Shown here: positions 46,901 to 54,269 of the stretch, in pieces | How the letters are laid out: the number at the start of each line of letters is the position of its first letter | Position numbering within the stretch: the first letter of the stretch is position 1 | Assembly: GCF_013911755.1 (NCBI RefSeq) | Contig: NZ_JACESP010000007.1 | Coordinates: 1-64,000 of the forward strand | From: Sphingosinicella sp. | Lineage (GTDB): Bacteria > Pseudomonadota > Alphaproteobacteria > Sphingomonadales > Sphingomonadaceae | Direction: 5' to 3' | DNA length: 64,000 bases | Notes under the pieces: generated by a model | The model's database searches: none | The model's input: the letters and a program-made list of their open reading frames with translations, nothing else | Told to the model about the DNA's origin: nothing | Made by a program: the position numbers and the translations under genes

Positions 46901-46920
46901 TTGAGAATGATTTGCATTGA
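46901..46920 (-). promoter_or_regulatory. Fur-box-like site upstream of FTR1 fusion gene
   Basis: TTGAGAATGATTTGCATTGA resembles the Fur consensus built of GATAAT hexamers, with matches to GA-AATGAT and -CATT-. It lies 20-40 bases upstream of the permease ATG. Proposed by pattern only. Confidence 0.45.
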
Positions 46921-47223
46921 CTGATTAAGTCTTGGCAATCAACATAGAATCGGCATCTTTGGCTAACCTGCGATCGACAGGACCAAACTTCCGAGGGCGC
47001 AACGCCAACGGGCGCGAGCGTCTTGCGCTGCTTCGAACCGAGTTACGCTCGGTCCATGCGAGCTCCTTCCTGACCAGATGCCGCCCCTTCAGGAAGATAT
47101 GCGCATTGGAAAGGCAGACTTCGCATTGGCGATTTCCTTGCCTGCTGGTCGGGCTCGGTCGGCGATGCCGTTCCCCATCGGCACTTCGCCGCGCAGGCGG
47201 TCTTTGCCGACGATCCGGTCGAA

Positions 47224-47778
47224 GTGACCGACAGCCAGGGGCAACGCTACAAAGGTCGGTGCCTGCTCATCGAGCCCGAAGCCGTTCACTGTCTTCTTCC
47301 GGCGAGCGAGGCGGAGCTCTGGTATGTCGAGCCGACGATCCAATTCGGTCCGCCCGACGATCTGAAAACGCGCCTGAGCGGCGTGAAGCCGATCAATATC
47401 CCAACCGGCCGCGGCACGGGCTTTTGGAAGGCTTGGCTCGCACTGGAATCGCGCCGACCGCTCGATGCGCGCATCGTGCAAGCCGCGACGACGATCGATC
47501 GGCTCATCGGGGCAGGACCCGTCCGGCTTGCCGACGCCGGCCGGGAGAGCGATCTGTCGCTCGGACGGTTCCGCCATCTCTTCACCGCCGAAATCGGAAT
47601 GCCGTTCCAACGCTATGTACTGTGGCGCCGTTTGCTGATCGCGTTCGACGCGATCGGCAGGCAGCGGAGCGCGACGGAGGCGGCGCACATGGCGGGGTTC
47701 AGCGACAGTGCCCATTTCGCGCGCACGATCAAGACGATGTTCGGCATTTGCGCGAGTGATCTCATGATCGAGGGATAG
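47224..47778 (+). CDS. AraC-family regulator, N-terminus interrupted by stop
   Basis: A regulator with the C-terminal AraC helix-turn-helix pair: LSLGRFRHLFTAEIGMPFQRYVLWRRL and SATEAAHMAGFSDSAHFARTIKTMFG. Similarity-like coding continues in frame upstream of this GTG, back to 47074 (GRYAHWKGRLRIGDFLACW, then VPHRHFAAQAVF, a cupin-type sensor domain). That part has no start codon: an ATG at 47056 is followed after four codons by TGA at 47071. So either the gene is broken by one nonsense change or it begins at an unusual codon. From the listed GTG a product of 184 residues keeps only part of the sensor domain. Function and target unknown; it is divergent from the FTR1 gene. Confidence 0.7.
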   Translation: MTDSQGQRYKGRCLLIEPEAVHCLLPASEAELWYVEPTIQFGPPDDLKTRLSGVKPINIPTGRGTGFWKAWLALESRRPLDARIVQAATTIDRLIGAGPVRLADAGRESDLSLGRFRHLFTAEIGMPFQRYVLWRRLLIAFDAIGRQRSATEAAHMAGFSDSAHFARTIKTMFGICASDLMIEG

Positions 47779-47825
47779 CCCCTCCGTTCAAGCGCGGATG
47801 GGATGGCCGCCGTTAAAGAAGGGTC

Positions 47826-48485
47826 ATGACCGACACCGACAGAGATTTCGTACCCGCGCTTGGCAAGAGCGGTTCGCTCGACCGCTATGACGCCGCAATC
47901 GCACTCATGACCCGTGAGAAAAGGTGGCGAAGAGACTTGCTGAAGCTTGTCGCAGCGCAACCGGGCGATCGGATTGTCGATATCGGTTGCGGCACGGGGA
48001 CCCTGGCGATCGCGTTGAAGGAAGGCGAGCCGGAAAGCGAGATTTTGGCAGTGGACCCCGACCCGGCCGTGCTCGAGATCGCTCGAACCAAAGCCCGCAC
48101 TGTCGGCGCCGATATCCATTGGTTCGAGGCAATGGGCGATGAGCTGGATGGGATCGCCGCGCTTCAGGGATGCGACAAGATCGTCTCAAGCCTCGTTTTT
48201 CATCAATGTTCGATGGAGATCAAGCAAGCCATAGCCGCGCAGATGCATCGCCTGCTCAGGCCGGGCGGCCAACTGTTCATCGCCGATTACGGCGAGCAGC
48301 GCGCGCCCCTGATGCGCATGCTGTTTCGCCAGATCCAGTGGCTCGACGGGGTCGAATATACCGAACCCAATGCCCGCGGCTGCATGCCAGACACACTCGC
48401 AGCCGCCGGGTTCGACGCCGTGGAAGAGGCAAAGATCATCGCGACGCCGACCGGTTCGATTTCAATCTATCGGGCGGAGCGGTAA
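47826..48485 (+). CDS. Class I SAM-dependent methyltransferase
   Basis: A 219-residue Rossmann-fold methyltransferase. Motif I is IVDIGCGTGTLAIAL (residues about 50-64), the acidic residue after strand 2 is in ILAVDPDPAVLEIAR, and RLLRPGGQLFIADYG is motif III. The central CDKIVSSLVFHQCSMEIKQAI matches arsenite- and UbiE-like methyltransferases loosely, but the arsenite methyltransferase cysteines are not arranged as in ArsM. Substrate unknown. It lies between the AraC gene and a small basic protein. Confidence 0.85.
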   Translation: MTDTDRDFVPALGKSGSLDRYDAAIALMTREKRWRRDLLKLVAAQPGDRIVDIGCGTGTLAIALKEGEPESEILAVDPDPAVLEIARTKARTVGADIHWFEAMGDELDGIAALQGCDKIVSSLVFHQCSMEIKQAIAAQMHRLLRPGGQLFIADYGEQRAPLMRMLFRQIQWLDGVEYTEPNARGCMPDTLAAAGFDAVEEAKIIATPTGSISIYRAER

Positions 48486-48512
48486 CGGCCTTCGCCCACC
48501 GCGCGATCGGGC

Positions 48513-48818
48513 CTAGCCGCGCCAGTGGCGCCCGCGATGATGATGGTGCATGCGGCGCTTCTGGTAGCGTCGTTCATAGCGATCGCGCCGCTCGTAGCGA
48601 TGATCATTGCCGCGATAATAGCGATCATTCGAGCGATAGCCTCGGTCACAGCCATGATTGGGTACGTCGTGGCGCGCCGAGCGATAATCGCGGTCGTGCC
48701 CCCGCGGGGCGTTATGGTCGCGGCTCCAGCCGCCACGATCGTCACGATGCTGGGCAAGGGCTGTGCCCGGAACGGCGAAAGCGAGCATCGCCGCCACGAT
48801 GGTCAAGAATTTGCGCAT
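48513..48818 (-). CDS. Small exported Arg/Tyr/His-rich protein
   Basis: A 101-residue protein with a signal peptide (MRKFLTIVAAMLAFAVPGTALA). The mature part is nearly all Arg, Asp, Tyr and His, with repeats of the YRxNDRYY and RYERR kind, ending KRRMHHHHRGRHWRG. Such proteins are frequent in sphingomonads; a metal or polyanion-binding role is possible but unproved. The ATG at 48818 has GGAGAGAC upstream. Transcribed toward the methyltransferase, against it. Confidence 0.75.
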   Translation of the reverse strand: MRKFLTIVAAMLAFAVPGTALAQHRDDRGGWSRDHNAPRGHDRDYRSARHDVPNHGCDRGYRSNDRYYRGNDHRYERRDRYERRYQKRRMHHHHRGRHWRG

Positions 48819-48965
48819 GTCAGTCTCTCCTTTTCGGCTTCCAGCAATTCGCCCTCGTCTTTGAATGCCTTCTGAATATGCCGTCTTCGCCCGCGACGGG
48901 GCGGCGATCCGGGTCATATTTGCGGCAAGGTGGCCGGAATCTTGCGCATCAATTGCGGTGCGGAG

Positions 48966-48996
48966 GCCCCGCCCCGGCCTTCGCCGGGACGGGAAT
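48966..48996 (-). terminator. Hairpin after DsbA-like gene
   Basis: On the minus strand GTCCCGGC-GAAG-GCCGGGGC forms a GC-rich stem directly after the DsbA-like stop. No T-run follows, so it may be a repetitive extragenic element or a weak terminator. Confidence 0.45.
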
Positions 48997-48998
48997 TA

Positions 48999-49643
48999 TC
49001 ACTTGCCCTTCGCAGCGACCGCCGCGCGAACCACAGCTTCGAGCTGTTCCGGCGAGGAATTGGGCAGTTTTTGTCCATTGATGAAAAAGGTGGGCGTTCC
49101 GCGCACGCCGACAGCGCGCGCATCCGCGATGTCCTGCTCCGCCCATGCCATCGCCTCGGCCGAGGGCATGGCGCGCGCCTTCGCGACATCAAGCCCCGCC
49201 TTTTCGGCAGCCGCCCATGCCGCGTCCATCCTGCCGTCATGCCAGTCGGGCTGGGCTTCGAGGACCGCGGCCATCACGGGCTCGAGCTTGCCCTGGACAC
49301 GTGCGGCCTCAAGCATAACGATCGCTTCGGCCGATCCAGGGTGGAGGGGAAGATAGCGCATCACCAGCCGCACATCTTTCGGATATGCGGCGAGGATTTC
49401 CTTCACCTTGGGAAAGAATGCGCGGCAGGCTTCGCATGACGGATCGAAGAATTCGACGATGGTCACCGGCGCATTTTTCGGCCCGATGACGGCCGAATGC
49501 GGCCGGATGAGCGCATCGACGGGACCGGCGATCACCTTTGGCGCAGGTTCGCCGGCGACCGATCCGCTGTAGAACATGGCGCCGCCGGTGAATGCGAGCG
49601 CCGATACGACGAGGGTGGCTACCACGCCGAAACGTCTGTTCAT
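48999..49643 (-). CDS. DsbA-family thiol:disulfide oxidoreductase
   Basis: A 214-residue periplasmic thioredoxin-fold protein (DsbA/ScsC-like). An N-terminal signal or anchor spans residues 7-28. The active site is FFDPSCEACRAFFPKV (CEAC), and VRGTPTFFINGQKL holds the cis-proline. It introduces or shuffles disulfides in exported proteins. The ATG at 49643 overlaps the dsbB stop, so it is made together with its probable reoxidant DsbB. In a metal-resistance island it may also protect thiol proteins from copper or arsenic. Confidence 0.92.
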   Translation of the reverse strand: MNRRFGVVATLVVSALAFTGGAMFYSGSVAGEPAPKVIAGPVDALIRPHSAVIGPKNAPVTIVEFFDPSCEACRAFFPKVKEILAAYPKDVRLVMRYLPLHPGSAEAIVMLEAARVQGKLEPVMAAVLEAQPDWHDGRMDAAWAAAEKAGLDVAKARAMPSAEAMAWAEQDIADARAVGVRGTPTFFINGQKLPNSSPEQLEAVVRAAVAAKGK

Positions 49644-50086
49644 GATTTCAGTCTCCTTTGGAAAATGAGCAAAAGCCCGAAAATGGCCGAGAAGGCAGCG
49701 AGCGACAGCAGCGGAAACGGCACGCCAGCGACGCTCATCGCTTCGCCCGAGCAAGACGGCCCGCCGTCGCACGGAACGATCGGTGCGGAGATGAATCCCA
49801 CGAAAAGGAGCAGGTGATAGAGGGCGACAAGCCCGCCCCCCGCCGCCAGTGCGAGCCCGTAGGGCACGACATGGCGGTCTGACCGGAAGGCGGCGATGGC
49901 AAGCATGATTGCCAGCGGAAACATGAAGGCGCGCTGGAACCAGCAAAGGACGCACGGGGCCTGCCCCATCACCTCGCCGATGAAGATGGCCCCGAGGCTC
50001 GCGGCGAGCGCAACCAGCCAGGCGACGAACAACGCTGACCAAGCGGCGCGATCTCCGGCCCGCGCTTCGCGGACAATCCGGCTCAC
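49640..50086 (-). CDS. dsbB: Disulfide bond formation protein DsbB
   Basis: A 148-residue four-helix inner-membrane protein that reoxidises DsbA and passes electrons to quinone. The first periplasmic pair is APCVLCWFQRAFMFP and the second is in IVPCDGGPSCSG. It is coupled at both ends by ATGA overlaps, to the SRPBCC gene upstream and the DsbA-like gene downstream. Confidence 0.93.
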   Translation of the reverse strand: MSRIVREARAGDRAAWSALFVAWLVALAASLGAIFIGEVMGQAPCVLCWFQRAFMFPLAIMLAIAAFRSDRHVVPYGLALAAGGGLVALYHLLLFVGFISAPIVPCDGGPSCSGEAMSVAGVPFPLLSLAAFSAIFGLLLIFQRRLKS

Positions 50087-50571
50087 GGTCGCCGCCCGCC
50101 TTTCGGTCGCATGACCTTCGCCGGCGGCTTGGCGCGCGGCCGAGCGAGATATTGGGTCAGGAAGCGGTCGGTTTCGCTGAGAAGGACTTCAAAATTTCGG
50201 CGCGTCTTGGGCAGGCTGAGCCGCGCGATCAGGCCCTTGCAGCTTATGGAGTGGACCAACTGCGCCCCTTCCGGCGCGGGCTCTATCCGGAAATGTTCCT
50301 CGATCGAAAGCAGCAGCCGGCTCAGCTTTACGTCGAACGCGAGGTGCGCACCCGGCTCGCATTCGGACACGGTTGCCGTCACGCGCCAGAAGCGCGGATT
50401 GGCCGGATTCATCCTGAAGGAATATTCGACCACCGCCCCGCGTTCGGCGAGACCTTTGGGCCGGACATAGGGGTTCCAGCGCCCATAGTGGTCGAAATTC
50501 ACCAAAACGTCCCAAAGCTGCGCCGGCGACCACGGCAGCAGCGTCTCCTTTGCAATCTCAAACACACTCAC
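50083..50571 (-). CDS. SRPBCC (START-like) family protein
   Basis: A 162-residue cytosolic protein with a hydrophobic-ligand cavity fold. The family opening is LPWSPAQLWDVLVNFDHYGRWNPYVR, followed by strand-rich segments and a C-terminal helix. Ligand and role are unknown. It starts 32 bases after the P1B-4 ATPase stop and its own stop overlaps the dsbB start, so ATPase, SRPBCC, dsbB and dsbA may be one transcript. Confidence 0.85.
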   Translation of the reverse strand: MSVFEIAKETLLPWSPAQLWDVLVNFDHYGRWNPYVRPKGLAERGAVVEYSFRMNPANPRFWRVTATVSECEPGAHLAFDVKLSRLLLSIEEHFRIEPAPEGAQLVHSISCKGLIARLSLPKTRRNFEVLLSETDRFLTQYLARPRAKPPAKVMRPKGGRRP

Positions 50572-50603
50572 CCTCCCGTATTGGCTACGCCGCCGCGGCC
50601 CGG

Positions 50604-53093
50604 TTATTCGCGATAAGCCAGAAGCCGCAGCGCGTTGGCGACGACAATGAGGGTCGAGCCTTCATGCGCCGCGACCGCCGGACCGATCCCGAGGCCGAAG
50701 ATCGTCGCCGGCACCAGCACGACGACGACGCCGAGGCTGACGACCATATTCTGCCGGATGATCGAGCGGGTACAGCGGCTAAGTCCGATTGCGAAAGGCA
50801 GATGCGACAGGTCATCCGCCATCAGCGCGATGTCGGCGGTCTCGAGTGCGACGTCCGAACCCGCGGCGCCCATCGCGATCCCGACGGTCGCGCTCGCCAT
50901 CGCCGGGGCGTCATTGACGCCGTCGCCTACCATCGCGACGGGCATCTCGGCGCGAAGCTTTTTGATGGCATCGACCTTTTGCTCAGGCATCAGGTCACCC
51001 CATGCCTCGCTGAGACCGACTTCTGCAGCGATCGATTCAGCGACCTTCTGATGATCGCCAGAAATCATGATCATGCGACGAATACCGAGCTTGCTGAGAC
51101 GCGCGATCGTCTCGCGCGCCGCGGCGCGCGGCGTGTCCATGAGGCCGATCGCACCGAGATCGCGCGTTCCCCTGCGCACGACCATCGTTGTTCGGCCCTT
51201 CTCACGGAGCTCGGCGATGGCGGTCGCCATTTCGGCCGATAGCGGTGCGATGCCGTCGGTGCCGAACATTTCGGCCTTGCCGATGCTGACGATTTCGCCG
51301 TCGACCTTGGCTTCGACCCCGCGGCCCGTCAGGCTCTTCAGATCGGTGGCAACCGGAAGCGCGGCGCCGGGAAAAATCTCCCGGCCATCGCGTGCGATGG
51401 CGGCCGCGAGCGGATGATCGCTCAGGCTCTCGACTGCGACTGCAATGGCAAGCAGCTCTTCCTTGGTGACCCCAGGCGCCGGGATCGTGTCGGTTATGCG
51501 CGGCCGTCCTTCGGTCAGCGTTCCCGTCTTGTCGAAAGCGAGCGAGGTCAGCGAACCGAGATTTTCGAGCGGCCCGCCGCCTTTGACGAGGACGCCGCCG
51601 CGCGCGGCGCGCGCGACCCCGGAGAGCACGGCGCTGGGGGTGGCGATCGCCAGCGCGCAGGGGCTCGCCGCGACGAGGACGGCCATGGCGCGGTAGAAGC
51701 TGTCGCGGAACGGCTCGTCGACGACGAACCCTGCGAAGAGAAGGAGGAAGACGAGGCCGAGAACACTCGGCACGAATATCCGCTCGAACTTGTCGGTAAA
51801 GCGCTGGGTCGGGGATTTCTGGGTCTCGGCCTCGTTGACCATCTTCACGACCTTCGCGAGCGTCGTGTCGGTGGAAAGCCGGGTGACCGCGATTTCGATC
51901 GCGCCTTCGCCATTGATGGTGCCGGCAAACACGCGATGTTTCGCATCGAGCGTGTCGGCGCGCAGCGCGGCCTCTTTGGCATCGGCGACCGGTTCCTTGT
52001 CGACCGGCACGCTCTCGCCGGTCACCGGCGCCTGGTTGACGCTCGATCGGCCGAGGACGATGAAGCCATCGGCCGGGAGCCGCTCATTGGGTTTGACGAT
52101 GACGATATCGCCGACCACCAGTTCCTCGACCGGAAACTCGCGCACTTCACTGTCGCGGCGAACAAGCGCGGTTTGCGGCGCCAGTTCCGCCAGCGCCTCA
52201 ATGGCCCGCTTGGCACGCCCCATCGCATAATGTTCGAGCGCATGGCCGAAGCTGAAGAGAAAGAGCAAGAGCGCCCCTTCGGCCCAAGCGCCAAGCGCGG
52301 CGGCACCCGCCGCGGCGACGAGCATCAGCGTGTCGATCTCGAATCGCTTGAGCTTCAGATTCTCGATCGCCTCGCGCAGGGTGAACCAGCCGCCAAGGCC
52401 ATAAGCGGCAATATAGAAAGCGAGCGAAACCCAGGTCGGCGCGTCGGCCACCTTCTCGATCGCGAAGCCGACCCCGAGCACCGCCCCGCACAGCAGCGCG
52501 ACATAAAGCTCGGGGTTCGCGCCAAAAATGCCGCCATGGGCATGTACATGCTCCCCTTCGGCATGCTCGGCGTGATCATGGCCACTATGATCGCCGATCT
52601 CGTCGTGTGCGTCCTTCACCGGCGTCGCCGCTATTGCGGTCGCCGATTTCGGATAGACGCCCATATCGGCCAGCGCCGCGCGGATCCGGTCGAGCGATAT
52701 GTCGGTTCGGCTGAACTCGACGCGGATCATCCCCGCCGCGCTCGCCTCGGCTTCGACGACGCCGGGAAGCTGGCGCAAACGATCACTCACCGTTCGGGCG
52801 CGCCGCGTGTGTCCGAGCCCCTCGACGTCGGTCCAGAGAAGATGCTGATATTGGTCGGTCAGTGCCGCCCCGGCACTTCGGGCGAGCTGGCGCACCCGTT
52901 CGAGCGGCACGACGTCGGGATCATAGTGGATACAAAGCTGGACGGGTGCGTCGCCCTGCGCGGCAACGACATGCGCCTTTTCGACGCCCGGCCGGCCCTG
53001 CAGTTCGCCGGACAACCGTTCTAAACAGCGGTCCGCCTCATCGGGCACCTCCGGAAGCAAGAGTTCGATATCGAGCCTGACCGTTTCCGTCAT
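50604..53093 (-). CDS. P1B-4-type metal-exporting P-type ATPase
   Basis: An 829-residue inner-membrane ATPase pumping divalent metal out of the cytosol. Two N-terminal ferredoxin-like domains (residues about 1-75 and 85-150) lack the CxxC metal site; a His-rich linker follows (HSGHDHAEHAEGEHVHAHGG). The core has TGES, ASPCALAIATP in helix 4, DKTGTLTEG with the phosphorylated Asp, SDHPLA (HP motif) and GDGVNDAPA. The last helix pair ends AAHEGSTLIVVANALRLL: SPC with HEGST defines the P1B-4 group (CoaT, CzcP, CtpD), which moves Co, Zn, Cd or Ni. This group commonly has few or no N-terminal sites. Confidence 0.93.
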   Translation of the reverse strand: MTETVRLDIELLLPEVPDEADRCLERLSGELQGRPGVEKAHVVAAQGDAPVQLCIHYDPDVVPLERVRQLARSAGAALTDQYQHLLWTDVEGLGHTRRARTVSDRLRQLPGVVEAEASAAGMIRVEFSRTDISLDRIRAALADMGVYPKSATAIAATPVKDAHDEIGDHSGHDHAEHAEGEHVHAHGGIFGANPELYVALLCGAVLGVGFAIEKVADAPTWVSLAFYIAAYGLGGWFTLREAIENLKLKRFEIDTLMLVAAAGAAALGAWAEGALLLFLFSFGHALEHYAMGRAKRAIEALAELAPQTALVRRDSEVREFPVEELVVGDIVIVKPNERLPADGFIVLGRSSVNQAPVTGESVPVDKEPVADAKEAALRADTLDAKHRVFAGTINGEGAIEIAVTRLSTDTTLAKVVKMVNEAETQKSPTQRFTDKFERIFVPSVLGLVFLLLFAGFVVDEPFRDSFYRAMAVLVAASPCALAIATPSAVLSGVARAARGGVLVKGGGPLENLGSLTSLAFDKTGTLTEGRPRITDTIPAPGVTKEELLAIAVAVESLSDHPLAAAIARDGREIFPGAALPVATDLKSLTGRGVEAKVDGEIVSIGKAEMFGTDGIAPLSAEMATAIAELREKGRTTMVVRRGTRDLGAIGLMDTPRAAARETIARLSKLGIRRMIMISGDHQKVAESIAAEVGLSEAWGDLMPEQKVDAIKKLRAEMPVAMVGDGVNDAPAMASATVGIAMGAAGSDVALETADIALMADDLSHLPFAIGLSRCTRSIIRQNMVVSLGVVVVLVPATIFGLGIGPAVAAHEGSTLIVVANALRLLAYRE

Positions 53094-53148
53094 CTTTCGA
53101 TCCTTTTAGTTGACCACTTGCGCATGCCGGGAACCATTCGTGTTCCCG

Positions 53149-53790
53149 CTATATCGAGCCGCCATTAGAACTTTTCTCTTCGCCGTGTGCGTCGCGCAGA
53201 ATCTCGACGGCGCCTTTGATCGCGATCCCGGCGGTGGCGAGGCCGACGAGCAGGTCGGGCAAGTTGCTGCCGAGCCACAGAACGAGCGCGCCGGCGACAA
53301 GAATCCCTCCGTTGGAAACGAAGTCGTTGAAACTGAACGTCTTCGCCGCACGGACGTTAACGTCGGGCTTCTCCAACCGTTGCAGCAACCGCAGGCAGAT
53401 GTAGTTCACGACTGCGGCGACCGCGGATATGATCATCATTGTCGCTCCGATAGGCTCGCTACCCATGATATAGCGGCGGCCGACATCGATCGGGATGGCG
53501 ATCGCGAACAGCAGTAGCATGACGCCCGATGCCTTCGCAGCGCGGGCTTTCCACTGGTCGCCGCGAGTTAGCGCGGCCAAGCTGATCGCATAGACCGCGA
53601 CATCGGCCGTGTTGTCGACCCCGTTGGCGACGAGCGCGCTCGAATCGGCGAAAATGCCGCTGGCGAAGAAGCCGCCGGCAATGGCGGCGTTAAGCAGGAG
53701 GACGGCCCACAAGGTGCGCCGTTCGTCAGGGCGTTCGCCGCCGTCATCGGGATCGATTGCGGCGGCGGGAGGTTCGGGTGCCGCAGCCAT
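53149..53790 (-). CDS. Cation diffusion facilitator family transporter (second)
   Basis: A 213-residue inner-membrane protein with six helices, of the short CDF type. Helix 2 has SSALVANGVDNTADVAVYAIS, where the usual HxxxD is NxxDN-xxD, and helix 5 has FSFNDFVSNGGILV. An acidic, Pro-rich N-terminus precedes helix 1. It is not closely alike to the CDF at 44221. It lies between the DUF305 gene and the P1B-4 ATPase on the same strand, so Zn, Co or Cd export is a reasonable guess. Confidence 0.85.
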   Translation of the reverse strand: MAAAPEPPAAAIDPDDGGERPDERRTLWAVLLLNAAIAGGFFASGIFADSSALVANGVDNTADVAVYAISLAALTRGDQWKARAAKASGVMLLLFAIAIPIDVGRRYIMGSEPIGATMMIISAVAAVVNYICLRLLQRLEKPDVNVRAAKTFSFNDFVSNGGILVAGALVLWLGSNLPDLLVGLATAGIAIKGAVEILRDAHGEEKSSNGGSI

Positions 53791-53791
53791 T

Positions 53792-54187
53792 TTAGTTCGC
53801 CGTGCCCGGACTTGGGCGCCCCGCCTGGTCGCGCCGTTCCAGCCAGTTTAGTATGACAGCGATCTCCTTTTCCTGCGCCGCGATTACCGATTGGGCGAGC
53901 GCGCGCACTTCGGGGCCACTGCCATGTTCAAGCACGACCTTGGCCATCGCCACCGCGCCTTCATGATGCGGGACCATCGAGCGCATGAAGTCGGTATCGG
54001 CGTCGCCGGTGAGGACGACCGCCATATCCTTGTACATCCCATCGGCGACCGCCCCAAAGGCCTTGGAAGTGGAGGTCGCCGCCGCATGCTGCATGGCGCC
54101 ATGCCCCGCGCCGTCCGCGGCGCTATCCTGTTTCGCGGGCGCGCACGCAGCGAGGAACATTGCCGGCAGGAGAATTTGAAACTTCAT
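53792..54187 (-). CDS. DUF305 (CopM-like) periplasmic lipoprotein
   Basis: A 131-residue four-helix-bundle protein of the DUF305 family, some members of which (CopM) bind copper in the periplasm. The signal LLPAMFLAAC carries a lipobox. Family motifs are ADTDFMRSMVPHHEGAVAMAKVVLEHG and AQSVIAAQEKEIAVILNWL. A Met/His stretch (GHGAMQHAA) precedes the domain. It ends one base before the CDF gene's start and follows czcA by 82 bases, so it may be read with either. Confidence 0.88.
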   Translation of the reverse strand: MKFQILLPAMFLAACAPAKQDSAADGAGHGAMQHAAATSTSKAFGAVADGMYKDMAVVLTGDADTDFMRSMVPHHEGAVAMAKVVLEHGSGPEVRALAQSVIAAQEKEIAVILNWLERRDQAGRPSPGTAN

Positions 54188-54269
54188 CGGACGGCCTCCG
54201 GAAAAGCCGATGGCGGCGGATAGCCACCATCGGTTTCGCCATATCGCGCAGCACTAACATGAACTTTGC

